A DNA stretch of 64,000 nt from Austropuccinia psidii (taxonomy: Eukaryota > Basidiomycota > Pucciniomycetes > Pucciniales > Sphaerophragmiaceae), in contig JALGQZ010000002.1 of assembly GCA_023105745.1 (NCBI GenBank), positions 76,301,285 to 76,365,284 on the forward strand, written 5' to 3'. The position numbers and the translations under genes were made by a program. Below, piece after piece: positions 48,362 through 60,093 of this stretch. The notes beneath the pieces are model-generated. The model made no database searches, had not been told where the DNA came from, and saw only the letters and a program-made list of their open reading frames with translations. The stretch's first letter is position 1. Every line of letters starts with the position of its first letter.

Positions 48362-49691
48362 CAGCCTGTGACTCAAAACCAGAGCACAGCCATGACAGCC
48401 AAATACCATAAATCAATGCTATAGCCAAGATACCACCAAAACATGAAGCTGGGCCAAATAAGCACAAAAGGTATCAAAATAAGGAGGAAACTCATTCCTT
48501 TCCAAATATACAAGTCCCATCATCACAGGACAAAGAATAACAAAGTTACTCCTGCTCAAAGTTGTTGCTGAGCATAAACCTTAATTTTCGCCTCTCATCT
48601 GAAATACAGAGTAAGAGGCTTAACCCCATCAAATGGGTATTCAGATTGAAGCTCTAGATCAGGGCTATCCAATGGTACTAGTCAAACTGAGCTAGCACAA
48701 GAGTCACAGAAGCTATGGCCAAAATAAGGTCAAACAAGGGTGAATAAGATATTCACCTCTCATATAGCTTCTACAGTTATAGTATGAGATACCTAATGTG
48801 GGGTCTTTCTGGAAATAAAACAATCAGGGCTATCAGATGGTGCCATCCATTTCCCTATATCTCATCTAGAACAAAAGCTATGGGGAAAACAAGCTCCATA
48901 CAGTTTTTAAGTAAAACATATATATGTAGAAGAAATCTTGTACATGGCATAAAATTGCCATACTTAATGATAACCATATCAAATGAGGTACGATTGTGTA
49001 GAACACATCCAAGGAGCCACAATGAACCAACGTTGAGCTTGATATCTCAAAAACTGACAAAGGTATGGCAGTTCTAAGGTATGAGGTGTCAAAGAGACAA
49101 AGAAGCATATTTATACTTAAATACCTCATAATTCATTCAATACTGGGGTCCCATACAGGTTCTGTACAGCATTCTAAGCATCATACAAATCAGAAGAGGG
49201 CTATGTGGTCCCCAAATGAAAGTTTTCACCCTGTATTGGTGAAAACTGCCCAGATGTGGTTTCAAAACCACAGCTGAGCCCAATACAGAGCATACAGGCA
49301 ATATGAAAACCACAAGCCAGTTTCTGGAATTGAAAAATCTTCACTTCCTCTACATGGAAAGGTCTACAAGCCTTTTTCACCCAATTTTGGGATCAAAAGC
49401 AACCTTTTCTGCACCAGAAAAGGATTCCTCATCCTGCTCTTGAATTCCTACGTAGTACACATGTCAAAAACAGTTATAATATTGGAAAAAAATCAGGTTA
49501 TGAGATAAACTTTGGGATTGTAGACTTTATTGTTGTAACCCAACAGGTAAAGCTGCACCCAGGGCTTTCAACAGTCCTCACCACCACTAATAAGAATTAT
49601 TAAAGACCTTTTATCTTTATTAAAACCTATTTTTAGCATTCTTATCCATGTCAAAGTCATAGTTTAGGTTTTAAAGACTCTGTATTATACC
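48362..49691 (+). mobile_element. Family B LTR, plus orientation, main part
   Basis: It is the reverse complement of the element 2 LTRs with clear divergence. It contains the GAGTCACAG-type start and the block around CACATCTGGGC. Element 5 inserts near its end, at ATACC (49687-49691), and the last 28 bases follow element 5. There is no gene and no B internal domain, so it is most likely a solo LTR. Confidence 0.88.
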
Positions 49692-51610
49692 TGTGAGCCT
49701 TGAGGTATATTTTACATACCCAAATAGGCCACAATTATCTTAAAAAGAAATTTTGAATTATGCATAACTCATAAGTCATGCATATATCCAAAATTAATCA
49801 TTTTCAATTTCAGAAAAGATGAATAACTTTTTATTGAGGAAGTAAATCCATGGATTTAAGACCAGATTTGGATTCTACACAAAAATTCACCTAGGGTAGC
49901 CCCATAGAGTGAATAAGCTCAATTTAAGTATTTGAGGTGGTAAAATGGAAAATACTTCAATACCACATCATTAATACCTCATAAAAGATCCGTGAAATTT
50001 TTTGTTTTTCTTGATTTTAAGCCAAAATAATGGGAAAGTGAGAAATCCCATGTTACATATACACTAAGAATAGTGTTATGCATGTTTTGAGCACTTAATA
50101 TCATGGTATTCTTACATGGACTTTTGGTACACCCATAGTGGATATCTCACTTTAAGCTTAAATTTCTATTTTTACGTGAAAAATAAGCAAGGGGGACAAA
50201 AGACATCAAAGAGAGCCAGGGTACCCAACTTCTGAGGCCTCAGAGGCATGGATAGCTCCAGAGCAAGGATCCATGGCTCATCTTAGCCCAATTGGTAAAC
50301 TAAAACTCTTTGAAAACTTGGTTACCAAGTTACACCTACTGTAATCATAAGAAAATAGCAAATAACCTGCTATTTTGACGTGGCAAGGAGGTAATGAGCT
50401 ACTTAGACTCCTGTAACCACGTCAATTCTTGATGACTTTCCATGACTAGACCCTAAAAGAGTAATTAAAACCCTTTTGGGACCCATATTCATTGATTTAC
50501 CTCATAGCAACCAGCAAAATACTGCTATTTGCAATTCTACGTAGAAATGAGGTAAAACTTCAAAAATTCATTAAAAATACAATTCTTAATGAATCTTTCT
50601 GAAGCTTTCAGGACTAATAGAGAACTGTATTATCAATGGTACAACCAAAAAGAATTTTGGTTTTACTAGTAAAATTAAAAGTTTTACTTACAGTCCAATT
50701 TTGACCATTCTACGTGAAACACTGAATCTTCAAAAATTCACAGTAATTACAACCTGTGATGAAATTGGCAATAACATTGATAACTCTGAGAAATCAATGA
50801 TTATTTTAGAATAAAAGAAGATTTACAGATGTTACTCCTTTTATTCTTAACCATATTGGGGTTGGTAGTCACGTAAAAACATCAATTAAGTAATTATGAT
50901 AATCTTACGTGACAATTGATGATGCAATCAATAATCCAAAAGGGTTTATTGTTTTCTCACTCACTGGTTTTTCAGTTTGCTCCATGGCACGCCTCTGTGA
51001 GCTGTTGTTGACTTAAAAGAGGCCTCCTCTTGCTGTTTTTTCCAGAAATCATCTTATTATCATTTTATATCATTGTTACCAACAAGTAAGTATTAGTTAA
51101 ACTATTCTTAAGTGTTTTAAATCTTTCAGAATCAATCAGAAAGACGTGAAATCATAGAATCCAACTATATATTGTTGTAATCCTGCTATAAATAATTTTG
51201 ATCTCTTAAATCCACAATTCTACGTCAAATTTCTCTACTTTTATCTATCAATAAGCTCTTTGGAGTATTAGTGAATCATTTATCTTTAATTCTTAAAGTT
51301 TTTCTCTAGTAATAGTTTTCTTCAAGAATTATCTTTATAATTATTCTTGTAAAAGATAATTATATATTAAAATAATTTTATTATTTTAATAAAAGAAGTT
51401 TTTATTATTACATTCTTCTTGTAATTGATTCTTGTAGACAATTACTGCTCATAGTTATAATCACTAGTAGTGTATAACACGTGAAAGAAATAATTTTATA
51501 ATTATTTAATTGTGGTTATAATAATTTTTTATTATTATATTTCATAAGAACAGACATAGTACTGTTGATCAATAGTAATATTATCATCAGTTTCATAGTC
51601 ACATCTTACA
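49692..51610 (+). repeat. Element 5 5' LTR (family C)
   Basis: This 1919 bp LTR runs from TGTGAGCCTTGAGG to CATCTTACA. It holds a CACGTG box about 130 bp before the end and a TATAAATA near 51186 that could be a promoter element. It has no gene. It is homologous to the C LTRs at 46448-48361 and the split copy at 1-21585. Confidence 0.93.
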
Positions 51611-52091
51611 TTTGGGGGCCTGGCCGTGATTTTATCCATAGACTTGGCTTTAATCATATTCTAGACTTCATTTTAAACTACCATACCTACCAATATCTCA
51701 TATTTGGAGGTTTTGGCGTGTTTTTGAACCTTGTACCCTTAATTAATATATTTTTAAGTTCTAAAATATATTAATTTAATAATTTTTTTCTTTCATTTTA
51801 GAGTTAAAAATAATAATTATTTTTGAAATTGTTTTGGAAATCTTTTTCATTGAGGAATTTGGTTTAATTTTATACTGTTTCTACACGTGGCTTTTTCACA
51901 TCCAAAAACTTATAAAATTCTTCTTTGAGTTACTTTGAATTAATTTTCATTCAAAATCTTACATTTTAATTTTTTTTCTTTAAAAAGAATAATTTTTTCA
52001 ATATTAAAAAATACAAAACTTATAAAAAATCTTTAAAAATATTTTAAAAAAAAGTATAAAAAAATAATTTTTCTCTTTTATAATTTTTTAG
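51611..52091 (+). other. Leader of element 5 with PBS-like site
   Basis: It starts TTTGGGGGCCTGGCCGTG (51611-51628), then is AT-rich with no frame, and ends in the acceptor TTTTTTAG at 52091. A donor that ends in A is needed to make the start codon. GTATAA at 52054 would give a very short intron and GTTAAA further up is weak, so the donor is unresolved here. Confidence 0.55.
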
Positions 52092-53077
52092 TGTCCTTAA
52101 TCAAATACTGTGCAGCTGGCAACAGACTAAGTAAAAGATATATTACTAGCCCAGAATCTTCAGAAGCAGAATCTGAGGAAAGTATTGAGGTGCAAATTGC
52201 TAAAAGAGGCACCTTATTTAATTCTGAAAAGCATAAATTACCACCAAAAGGTGTGTTTCTATCTTTATTTTTACTCTTTATCCTTAAATTGACGTAAAAA
52301 TGGTGCATACCAGAAATGGAAGCAACTATTCAGTCCAACCAGATGGATGTGGACAAGGAAGAGGCAAGACCAAATCCAGAAGTGCCAAGTCTTCCACAAG
52401 AAAGACACATTTGGAGGATGCCAGAGTTTCCCCCCATTCCCCAAGGTCTGTACCAACAGATTTTGATGTGAATTCAGAGCCTGAACTGATTTATGGTAAT
52501 ATTTCCAGGGCTGAACCACTTTCAGGTGGCAGAAATAGAAATATATCAACGCCAGTACAAAAACTGGTTCAGAGAAGCCAAGGAAGAGGAGTGGGAAATC
52601 TGCCCAAGCCTTTGGCAGGGGGCCATGAACTCCTACTTAAAAATCAAGAGCTTTCTGGGTCAGGAGAAGACCATAGAGCTCTTAGGAGGTCGGAGCCCCC
52701 TGTCTTGCAAAGACAAGGTCAAAAAGATAAAGAGTTGGTTGAAGAACCAAAGTCTTTTATCCATAGACCAGAAGAAAGAGTTGGAAATGACTCCAGCTTT
52801 GGAGACAGAGGCACCAGTGGCATCTACCAGCTCCAAACCAGCTCCAGACATGTCCAAAGACAAGCCCAAAGGACCTCAGAAGAAGCAGAGAGGTCCCAAG
52901 AACCATCAAGGAAAGGGAAAAGGCAAAGCAAATTGGCACAGACCTTACCAACAGGGGTACAGGATCCCCAAATTGGAGCCTTCAGCTGTGGACAGTGTGT
53001 TAAATATGGCCAGAACTCTGATGGAATTCACAGCCAAGGAGAAGGAAAGGATGAACAGAAACTTTCCACGCAAATAA
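52092..53077 (+). CDS. Putative spliced overlapping ORF (+1 frame to gag), element 5; about 286 aa
   Basis: Exon 1 (52092-52250) begins with TG after an AG acceptor and holds an acidic SEAESEES stretch. It ends at a phase-1 GTGTGT donor. Exon 2 (52314-52445) starts inside gag codon 5 and includes MDVDKEE and ERH.W..PE.PP. Exon 3 (52509-53077) follows a second phase-1 intron and has [25 protein letters not shown], a basic KGKGKAN segment and GYRIPK. The three exons plus one A give 861 nt, an exact multiple of three ending at a stop. Element 4 has matching motifs and junctions. The product is unrecognised. No transmembrane segment is evident, and the C-terminal half is strongly basic. Expression is inferred from conservation only. 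Confidence 0.6.
52251..52313 (+). other. Predicted intron spanning the Gag start codon, element 5
   Basis: Donor GTGTGT and acceptor ATACCAG give a 63 nt phase-1 intron that removes the Gag ATG at 52300. The acceptor falls in gag codon 5, exactly as in element 1. Confidence 0.55.
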
Positions 53078-56000
53078 TTGGTGTACAGACTAGTATTAAT
53101 GTAGAAATTGGTAAACTTGATGGAAGGTTAACTAAAATTGCATCAGATATAATTGAATTAAAGAAAAATGACAAACAATACTTTGAATTGCACCAAGTGA
53201 CAAATGCCAAACTTGACTCAATTACCAATTCTTGCAAAAGAATTGAAAATATGTGCCAAATTCAGCATGATGAAATGGAAGATCTTTCCATTTTTAAGGT
53301 GAATGATCAACTTACAATTTTGCAAGACCAAGTCTTAAAAATAGTTGAGAATACCAATCAATTTGCCATACACTTAGCAAAAAGTGACAGTGAAAGGCAG
53401 AAGTTGAAGAATGAAATAATTGCAAGTGTGGAACAAATTCATAAGAATCATGAACCACATATGCCAAGACATTCTACACCTTTAACTGAAGGAAACCTTT
53501 CTGTTAAAGAAAGTCTCACCCCATTCTTAGGAGAAAATGCCTACTCTACAAGGGATATTCCCAAAATAGAAGAATGGCCAACATTCTCTGGTGAAGGAGA
53601 ATACAGCCATATTGAATTCATCAGGACTATTGATATGTTGCAAGAAGACTTCAATATACCTGATGAAATCATAGTGGGAAAATTACACTGTTTATTTACC
53701 AGGACTGCAAAGAAATGGTATTACAAAATGAGGATTGATCATGGTAAACATGACTGGTCTTGGTGGAAATCTGAAGTGATTATCAAATGGGCCAATAATT
53801 CTTGGAGGTTTAAAATGGAAAATGCTTTTGAAAGTTCCATTTTCAACTCAGAAAAAGACAAACCACTTACTTGGTTCTTCAAACAAAAAGACAGATTATC
53901 TGCTTTACACCCAGATATGTCTGACACTATGATTAATATGAAAATATTAAGAAAGTGTGGAGGAGAACTGGAACATGCTATAAAAAGCAGATGTGTGGAA
54001 CCTTGTTCAACAGAGGACTACATTAATGCTATGGAAGATATCATTACCAGAACAAGAATTGGTAAGACTTGGATTAAAAACCCAATAGAGTCCAAAATAG
54101 TCTCAAAGATTCCTAGAGAGGAAAGAAGACCAGAAAGACCTGTCTTGAAGTGTCATAAATGTGGAAGTACTTCACATTTAGCCAACACTTGTCCTAAGAA
54201 GACAAAGATCAATGAATTTCAAGTCATTGAAGAAATTCAGTGTACTGAAGAGAAAGAGGAGTCTGATCAAGATTCTGCAGTCTCTGAACATACACCAGTG
54301 GAGGACTATCCCATTGAGAACATTTCAGCTTTCTTTGAGGTCACAGAAGTCCATACCCACTTGCCACAGTACAGTGAGGATTGCTGCAACCTGATCTATA
54401 TCCAAGATGCCAGAATGTGTAAAACAAAACCTGCTAGAGGAAAGGGTTATACTGCTGGGGCATCCTGTATCACATCAGTTCTGATGAGTGATATTGAAGC
54501 CAAAGTAAATTTGGATACAGGGGCATTTTGCACTTGTGTGGGCAAAGATTATCTCCAAATTATACTTCCTGAATGGAAAAACCATCTATTACCAATAGAA
54601 GGTGTACAATTCAGTAGTGCCAGTAATAATATGTACCCCCTGGGCATATTGGACACTGATATTGTACTCCCACATCCAGCAGGAAGTGTAAGAATGAAAA
54701 CTGAGATTGTAGTAATGGATAATTGCACATCTCAGCACATCATTCTTGGAAATGATTACTTAAATATTTATGGTATTGATATAAATAACCATAAGGACAG
54801 ATATTTCACAATTGGAGATAACAAGAGACAAAAATTTGCTTTCTCCAATATGCCAAAACAGATATCTGTAGAATCTTCTGTCAAGGATACTTACAAAGAT
54901 GAATTTGTGACTAATCAACTTGTTGAAGCACAAATTAATCAATCATTGTCACCAAAGATGAGGAATGAACTTATTAATGTGTTATACACATATAAAAATG
55001 CATTTGCCTCTGATAATGAACCATTAGGCGCTATAAGAGGACATGAAGTTGATATTACTCTTAATATTGACAGACCATATCCTCCAGTACTTAGAAGACC
55101 AGCTTATCCAGCCAGTCCCAGAGCTAGAGAAGCCTTGGAAAAACATATCCAAGAGTTGATTCAACTTGGTGTGCTAAGGAAAGTAGGCCATAATGAGGAA
55201 GTTGAAGTGACAACACCTGTTATTATTGCATGGCATAATGATAAGTCAAGAATGGCTGGAGATTTCAGAGCATTGAATACCTACACAGTTCCAGATAGGT
55301 ATCCAATCCCTAGAATTCAAGAAACCTTGACTCAATTGTCTAAAGCCAAGTATATAACATCAATGGATTCATTGAAAGGCTTTCATCAAAATATTTTGAC
55401 GCCTAAAGCTAAGAAATTACTTAGAATTATCACTCACTGTGGTATTTTTGAGTATCTTAGAATGCCATTTGGCATTAAAAATGCTCCATCCCATTATCAA
55501 ACGATGATGAACACCATCTTTCCTACAGAATTGTCTGAAGGATGGCTTATCATTTATATTGATGATATTATCATATGTTCTGATTCATGGTCTTTGCACC
55601 TTGAAAGACTTGCAAGAGTACTTCATAAAGTTGCAGAAGTGAACATGAAAACTTCACTTAAGAAATGCAATTTTGGTTTTGAAGAACTCAAAGCATTAGG
55701 ACATATTGTTTCTGGTTTAAGCTTGGGTATTGACAAAAACAAAGTAGCAGCAGTGTTACTTAAACCAATACCCCAGAATAAAAAAGAAATGATGTCTTTT
55801 CTTGGGTTTGCCAGTTACTATAGGCAACAACTGAAAGACTTTGCAATTCTAGCCAAGTCACTTTATAGAATCTGTGATCAACAGACTGTATTTGAGATGA
55901 CACAGGAGAGAATTAAAGCTTATGAGAAGATAAGGAAAGCCCTTACAGAAGCACCTTTACTCCTCATTCCTGACTGGAATATTCCTTTTAAGTTGTACAT

Positions 56001-58006
56001 TGATGCATGTGGAGATGGACTAGGGGCAGCCCTACATCAAGTCCAGATTATTGATGACAAACCTACAGAAGGACCAGTTTGTTATATCTCAAGACAAATC
56101 AAACCAACAGAAGCCAGATATGGTGCAAGCCAAAGGAGTGCTTATGTTTGGTATGGGCACTTGAGAAACTACACTATTATCTTGATGGCAGTGTTTTTGA
56201 AGTGATAACTGACTGTAATGCAGTGAAATCACTTCTTAACATGAAAACTCCCAACAGACATATGTTGAGATGGCAAATAGCCATTCAAGAATATAGAGGA
56301 AACATGACTAGAGTTCATAAAGCAGGAAACATTCACAAGAATGCTGATGGACTTAGTAGATGGGCTTTAGCCAACACTCCTGATAACCCAGCTTATGTAC
56401 CTTTGGAAGCTGAACCACAGATTCCAATTGAAGGAATTAACATAACTGATATTGGGACTGAATTCTTTGAAGAGGTCAGAGAATCTTATAAACAAGACAA
56501 GAATTGCCATATCTTGACTTCTTTATTAGATAAAGACTGCAAAGATACATCTTTAGTTAATGCACTTGATGAAGTTTGGAAAAATTCCTATTCTGAAGGA
56601 AGATTTCACTTGTTTGATGGGAGTATTTACCATAGAACAAAACATTCTTGTGTGATGACACTGTGTAGTAGATTACTTATCAATACCATTCTTCATGAAT
56701 GTCATGATAGTATCTACTCTGGACACCTGTCAGAAGACAGAACACTTGAAAAAGTGAAGAACTGTGCATGGTGGCCATCTTGGAGGAAAGAAACCATTGA
56801 ATATTGCCATACCTGTGATAGATGCCAAAAAGCAAACAGGAGCACAGGCAAGAAATTTGGATTGATGATCCATATTCAAGAACCAAAATCCCCTTGGGAA
56901 GTTGTTCACATGGATTGGGTCACAGCACTTCCTCCAAGTGGTGACAGAAGTTATAATGCTTGTTTAGTCATTGTAGACAGATATAGTAAAACTCCCATAT
57001 TCTTACCATGTCATAAAGATGACACTGCTATGGATACAGCTCTTCTTTTATGGAGTAGAGTTATTTCTCATGCAGGATTATTTAAGAATATCATAAGTGA
57101 CAGAGATCCCAAGTTCACATCTGCACTTTGGACCAATCTTCATAGATTGTTTGGGACTAAGCTATCATTCTCTACAGCATATCACCCTCAAACAGATGGG
57201 CTAGCAGAGAGGATGATTCAGACTTTAGAAGACATGATCAGGAGATTCTGTGCTTATGGATTAGAATTCAAAGACTCAGATGGCTTTACCCATGACTGGT
57301 GCACTCTGATACCTGCACTAGAATTGGCATACAAGACATCAGTCCATTCTTCCACAGGACAAACTCCTGCTATGTTAGAGAAAGGATGGAATCCAAGCCT
57401 CCCAGCAGACACACTGAGGAAAGACTTGATTGAAATTCATCCTACAGATTCCAGCTTCAAGATAATGCTTGATAAAGTGAAACATCATGCAAAACAAAGT
57501 ATGGATGATGCTTTTGATTATGCAAAACAGAAGTGGGACAAGAGTCATAAAGTACCAGACTTCAAAGTAGGGGACTTAGTTTTAGTTTCAACCTTGAATT
57601 TTAATAATATCAAAGGCCCAAAGAAACTTAAAGATTCTTATGTAGGACCTTTTGTTATTGTTGCTTTACATGGAACCAATGCAGTACAAGTCGAATTGAT
57701 GGTGAATTGGAAAATAAACACCCCACTTTTCCAGTCAGCTTGATAAAGCCTTATCAACCAGCTGATAAAGAATTGTTTCCTCTAAGGAACCCAACTCCTT
57801 TAACTGTCCCACCAGTGGAACAGAATGAAGACAAAAAGATAAAGAAAGTCATTAAAGAAAGCAGACTTAGGGGTAAAAATCAGAGGGAATATCTTGTCAG
57901 ATATAGAAATCCAGTACATGAAGATGAATGGCTGGCAGAATCAGATATACCTGACTCAGCTAAACTCTTAAGAAGATTTAGACATGAAAGAAGGCCACAA
58001 GCCTGA
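52300..58006 (+). pseudogene. Gag-Pol polyprotein, family C, with two single-base deletions
   Basis: The first frame (52300-56205) holds the gag domain from about 53570, a CCHC knuckle from Cys618, a protease D739-T-G-A, RT with YIDD (Asp1088, Asp1089) and the start of RNase H (Asp1235). A lost T near 56133, in the ATGGAG of the MECL motif, shifts the frame. The second frame (56079-57743) has the rest of RNase H and the integrase. Its catalytic D279, D341 and E377 (numbered from 56079) show the 35-residue D-E spacing. A lost G near 57692 shifts it again into the chromodomain-like end (57707-58006). All motifs are otherwise intact, so inactivation is recent. Confidence 0.94.
52446..52508 (+). 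other. Predicted second intron in the overlapping ORF of element 5
   Basis: Donor GTCTGT follows CCCCAAG, and the acceptor is TTTCCAG with CTGAAC upstream as a possible branch site. It is 63 nt, phase 1. It removes two in-frame stops (TGA near 52466 and TGA near 52486) from the +1 frame. The same stretch is coding in the gag frame. Confidence 0.5.
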
Positions 58007-58146
58007 ATATGTCTATAAATGTGCTTTAAATTAACTGATCTTAGTGATGTGAAGAGGTTGGACAGTGGACATTACCCCCCTTTGGGGCCTTATTCTTTTA
58101 TCACTAATAAAATTGTAGTACAATTTTATTATTTGGTGGGAGGGAA
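58007..58146 (+). promoter_or_regulatory. 3' untranslated region of element 5: two inverted repeats and PPT
   Basis: GGACAGTGGA (58060-58069) is followed by a C run and GGGG (58075-58086). Next comes a perfect 11 bp inverted repeat with a 3-base loop (AATAAAATTGT at 58106-58116, ACAATTTTATT at 58120-58130). The PPT TTTGGTGGGAGGGAA then abuts the 3' LTR. Confidence 0.65.
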
Positions 58147-60065
58147 TGTGAGCCTTGAGGTATATTTTACATACCCAAATAGGCCACAATTATCTTAAAA
58201 AGAAATTTTGAATTATGCATAACTCATAAGTCATGCATATATCCAAAATTCATCATTTTCAATTTCAGAAAAGATGAATACCTTTTTATTGAGTAAGTAA
58301 ATCCATGGATTTAAGACCAGATTTGGATTCTACACAAAAATTCACCTAGGGTAGCCCCATAGAGTGAATAAGCTCAATTTAAGTATTTGAGGTGGTAAAA
58401 TGGAAAATACTTCAATACCACATCATTAATACCTCATAAAAGATCCGTGAAATTTTTTGTTTTTCTTGATTTTAAGCCAAAATAATGGGAAAGTGAGAAA
58501 TCCCATGTTACATATACACTAAGAATAGTGTTATGCATGTTTTGAGCACTTAATATCATGGTATTCTTACATGGACTTTTGGTACACCCATAGTGGATAT
58601 CTCACTTTAAGCTTAAATTTCTATTTTTACGTGAAAAATAAGCAAGGGGGACAAAAGACATCAAAGAGAGCCAGGGTACCCAACTTCTGAGGCCTCAGAG
58701 GCGTGGATAGCTCCAGAGCATGGATTCATGGCTCATTTTAGCCCAATTGGTAAACTAAAACTCTTTGGGAACTTGGTTACCAAGTTACACCTACTGTAAT
58801 CATAAGAAAATAGCAAATAACCTGCTATTTTGACGTGGCAAGGAGGTAATGAGCTACTTAGACTCCTGTAACCACGTCAATTGTTAATGACTTTCCATGA
58901 CTAGACCCTAAAAGAGTAATTAAAACCCTTTTGGGACCCATATTCATTGATTTACCTCATAGCAACCAGCAAAATACTGCTATTTGCAATTCTACGTAGA
59001 AATGAGGTAAAACTTCAAAAATTCATTAAAAATACAATTCTTAATGAATCTTTCTGAAACTTTCAGGACTAATAGAGAACTGTAGTATCTATGGTACAAC
59101 CAAAAAGAATTATGGTTTTACTAGTAAAATTAAAAGTTTTACTTACAGTCCATTTTTGACCATTCTACGTGAAACACTGAATCTTCAAAAATTCACAGTA
59201 ATTACAACCTGTGATGAAATTGGCAATAACATTTATAAATTTGAGAAATCAATGATTATTTTAGAATAAAAGAAGATTTACAGATGTTAATCCTTTTATT
59301 CTTAACCATATTGGGGTTGGTAGTCACGTAAAAACATCAATTAAGTAATTATGATAATCTTATGTGACAATTGATGATGCAATCAATAATCCAAAAGGGT
59401 TTATTGTTTTCTCACTCACTGGTTTTTCAGTTTGCTCCATGGCACGCCTCTGTGAGCTGTTGTTGACTTAAAAGAGGCCTCCTCTTGCTGTTTTTTCCAG
59501 AAATCATCTTATTATCATTTTATATCATTGTTACCAACAAGTAAGTATTAGTTAAACTATTCTTAAGTGTTTTAAATCTTTCAGAATCAATCAGAAAGAC
59601 GTGAAATCATAGAATCCAACTATATATTGTTGTAATCCTGCTATAAATAATTTTGATCTCTTAAATCCACAATTCTACGTCAAATTTCTCTACTTTTATC
59701 TATCAATAAGTTCTTTGGAGTATTAGTGAGTCATTTATCTTTAATTCTTAAAGTTTTTCTCTAGTAATAGTTTTCTTCAAGAATTATCTTTATAATTATT
59801 CTTGTAAAAGATAATTATATATTAAAATAATTTTATTATTTTAATAAAAGAAGTTTTTATTATTAAACTCTTCTTGTAATTGATTCTTGTAGACAATTAC
59901 TGCTCACAGTTATAATCACTAGTAGTGTATAACACGTGAAAGAAATAATTTTATAATTATTTAATTGTGGTTATAATAATTTTTTATTATTATATTTCAT
60001 AAGAACAGACATAGTACTGTTGATCAATAGTAATATTATCATCAGTTTCATAGTCACATCTTACA
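58147..60065 (+). repeat. Element 5 3' LTR (family C)
   Basis: This 1919 bp copy has about 25 substitutions against the 5' LTR. It ends CATCTTACA and is followed by ATAACC, the imperfect target repeat, then by the end of the B LTR. It has no gene. Confidence 0.93.
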
Positions 60066-60093
60066 ATAACCTCTTCATAGACTCAGCCTGAAA
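60066..60093 (+). mobile_element. Last 28 bp of the plus-oriented family B LTR
   Basis: The TCTTCATAGACTCAGCCTGA block matches the end of the B LTR (ATCATAGTATCATCCTGACA in element 2 orientation). The terminus reads CCTGAAA instead of CCTGACA. GACCT follows, against AACCT before the B LTR start. Confidence 0.65.

Larger units (their letters stand above)
49692..60065 (+). mobile_element. Element 5: family C Ty3/Gypsy chromovirus-like retrotransposon
   Basis: Its LTRs of 1919 bp each (49692-51610 and 58147-60065) differ at about 25 places by eye. It has a PBS-like site, an upstream exon, Gag-Pol with two one-base deletions, 3' hairpins and a PPT. The left flank ATACC and the right flank ATAACC agree except for one extra base, so the duplication is imperfect. 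It sits inside a plus-oriented B LTR. Confidence 0.94.

Noticed and set aside
49687..60071. Element 5 as a recombinant between two elements because its flanks are not identical
   Set aside because: ATACC and ATAACC differ by one inserted base and the B LTR rejoins across the element, so a single insertion with a later indel is simpler.
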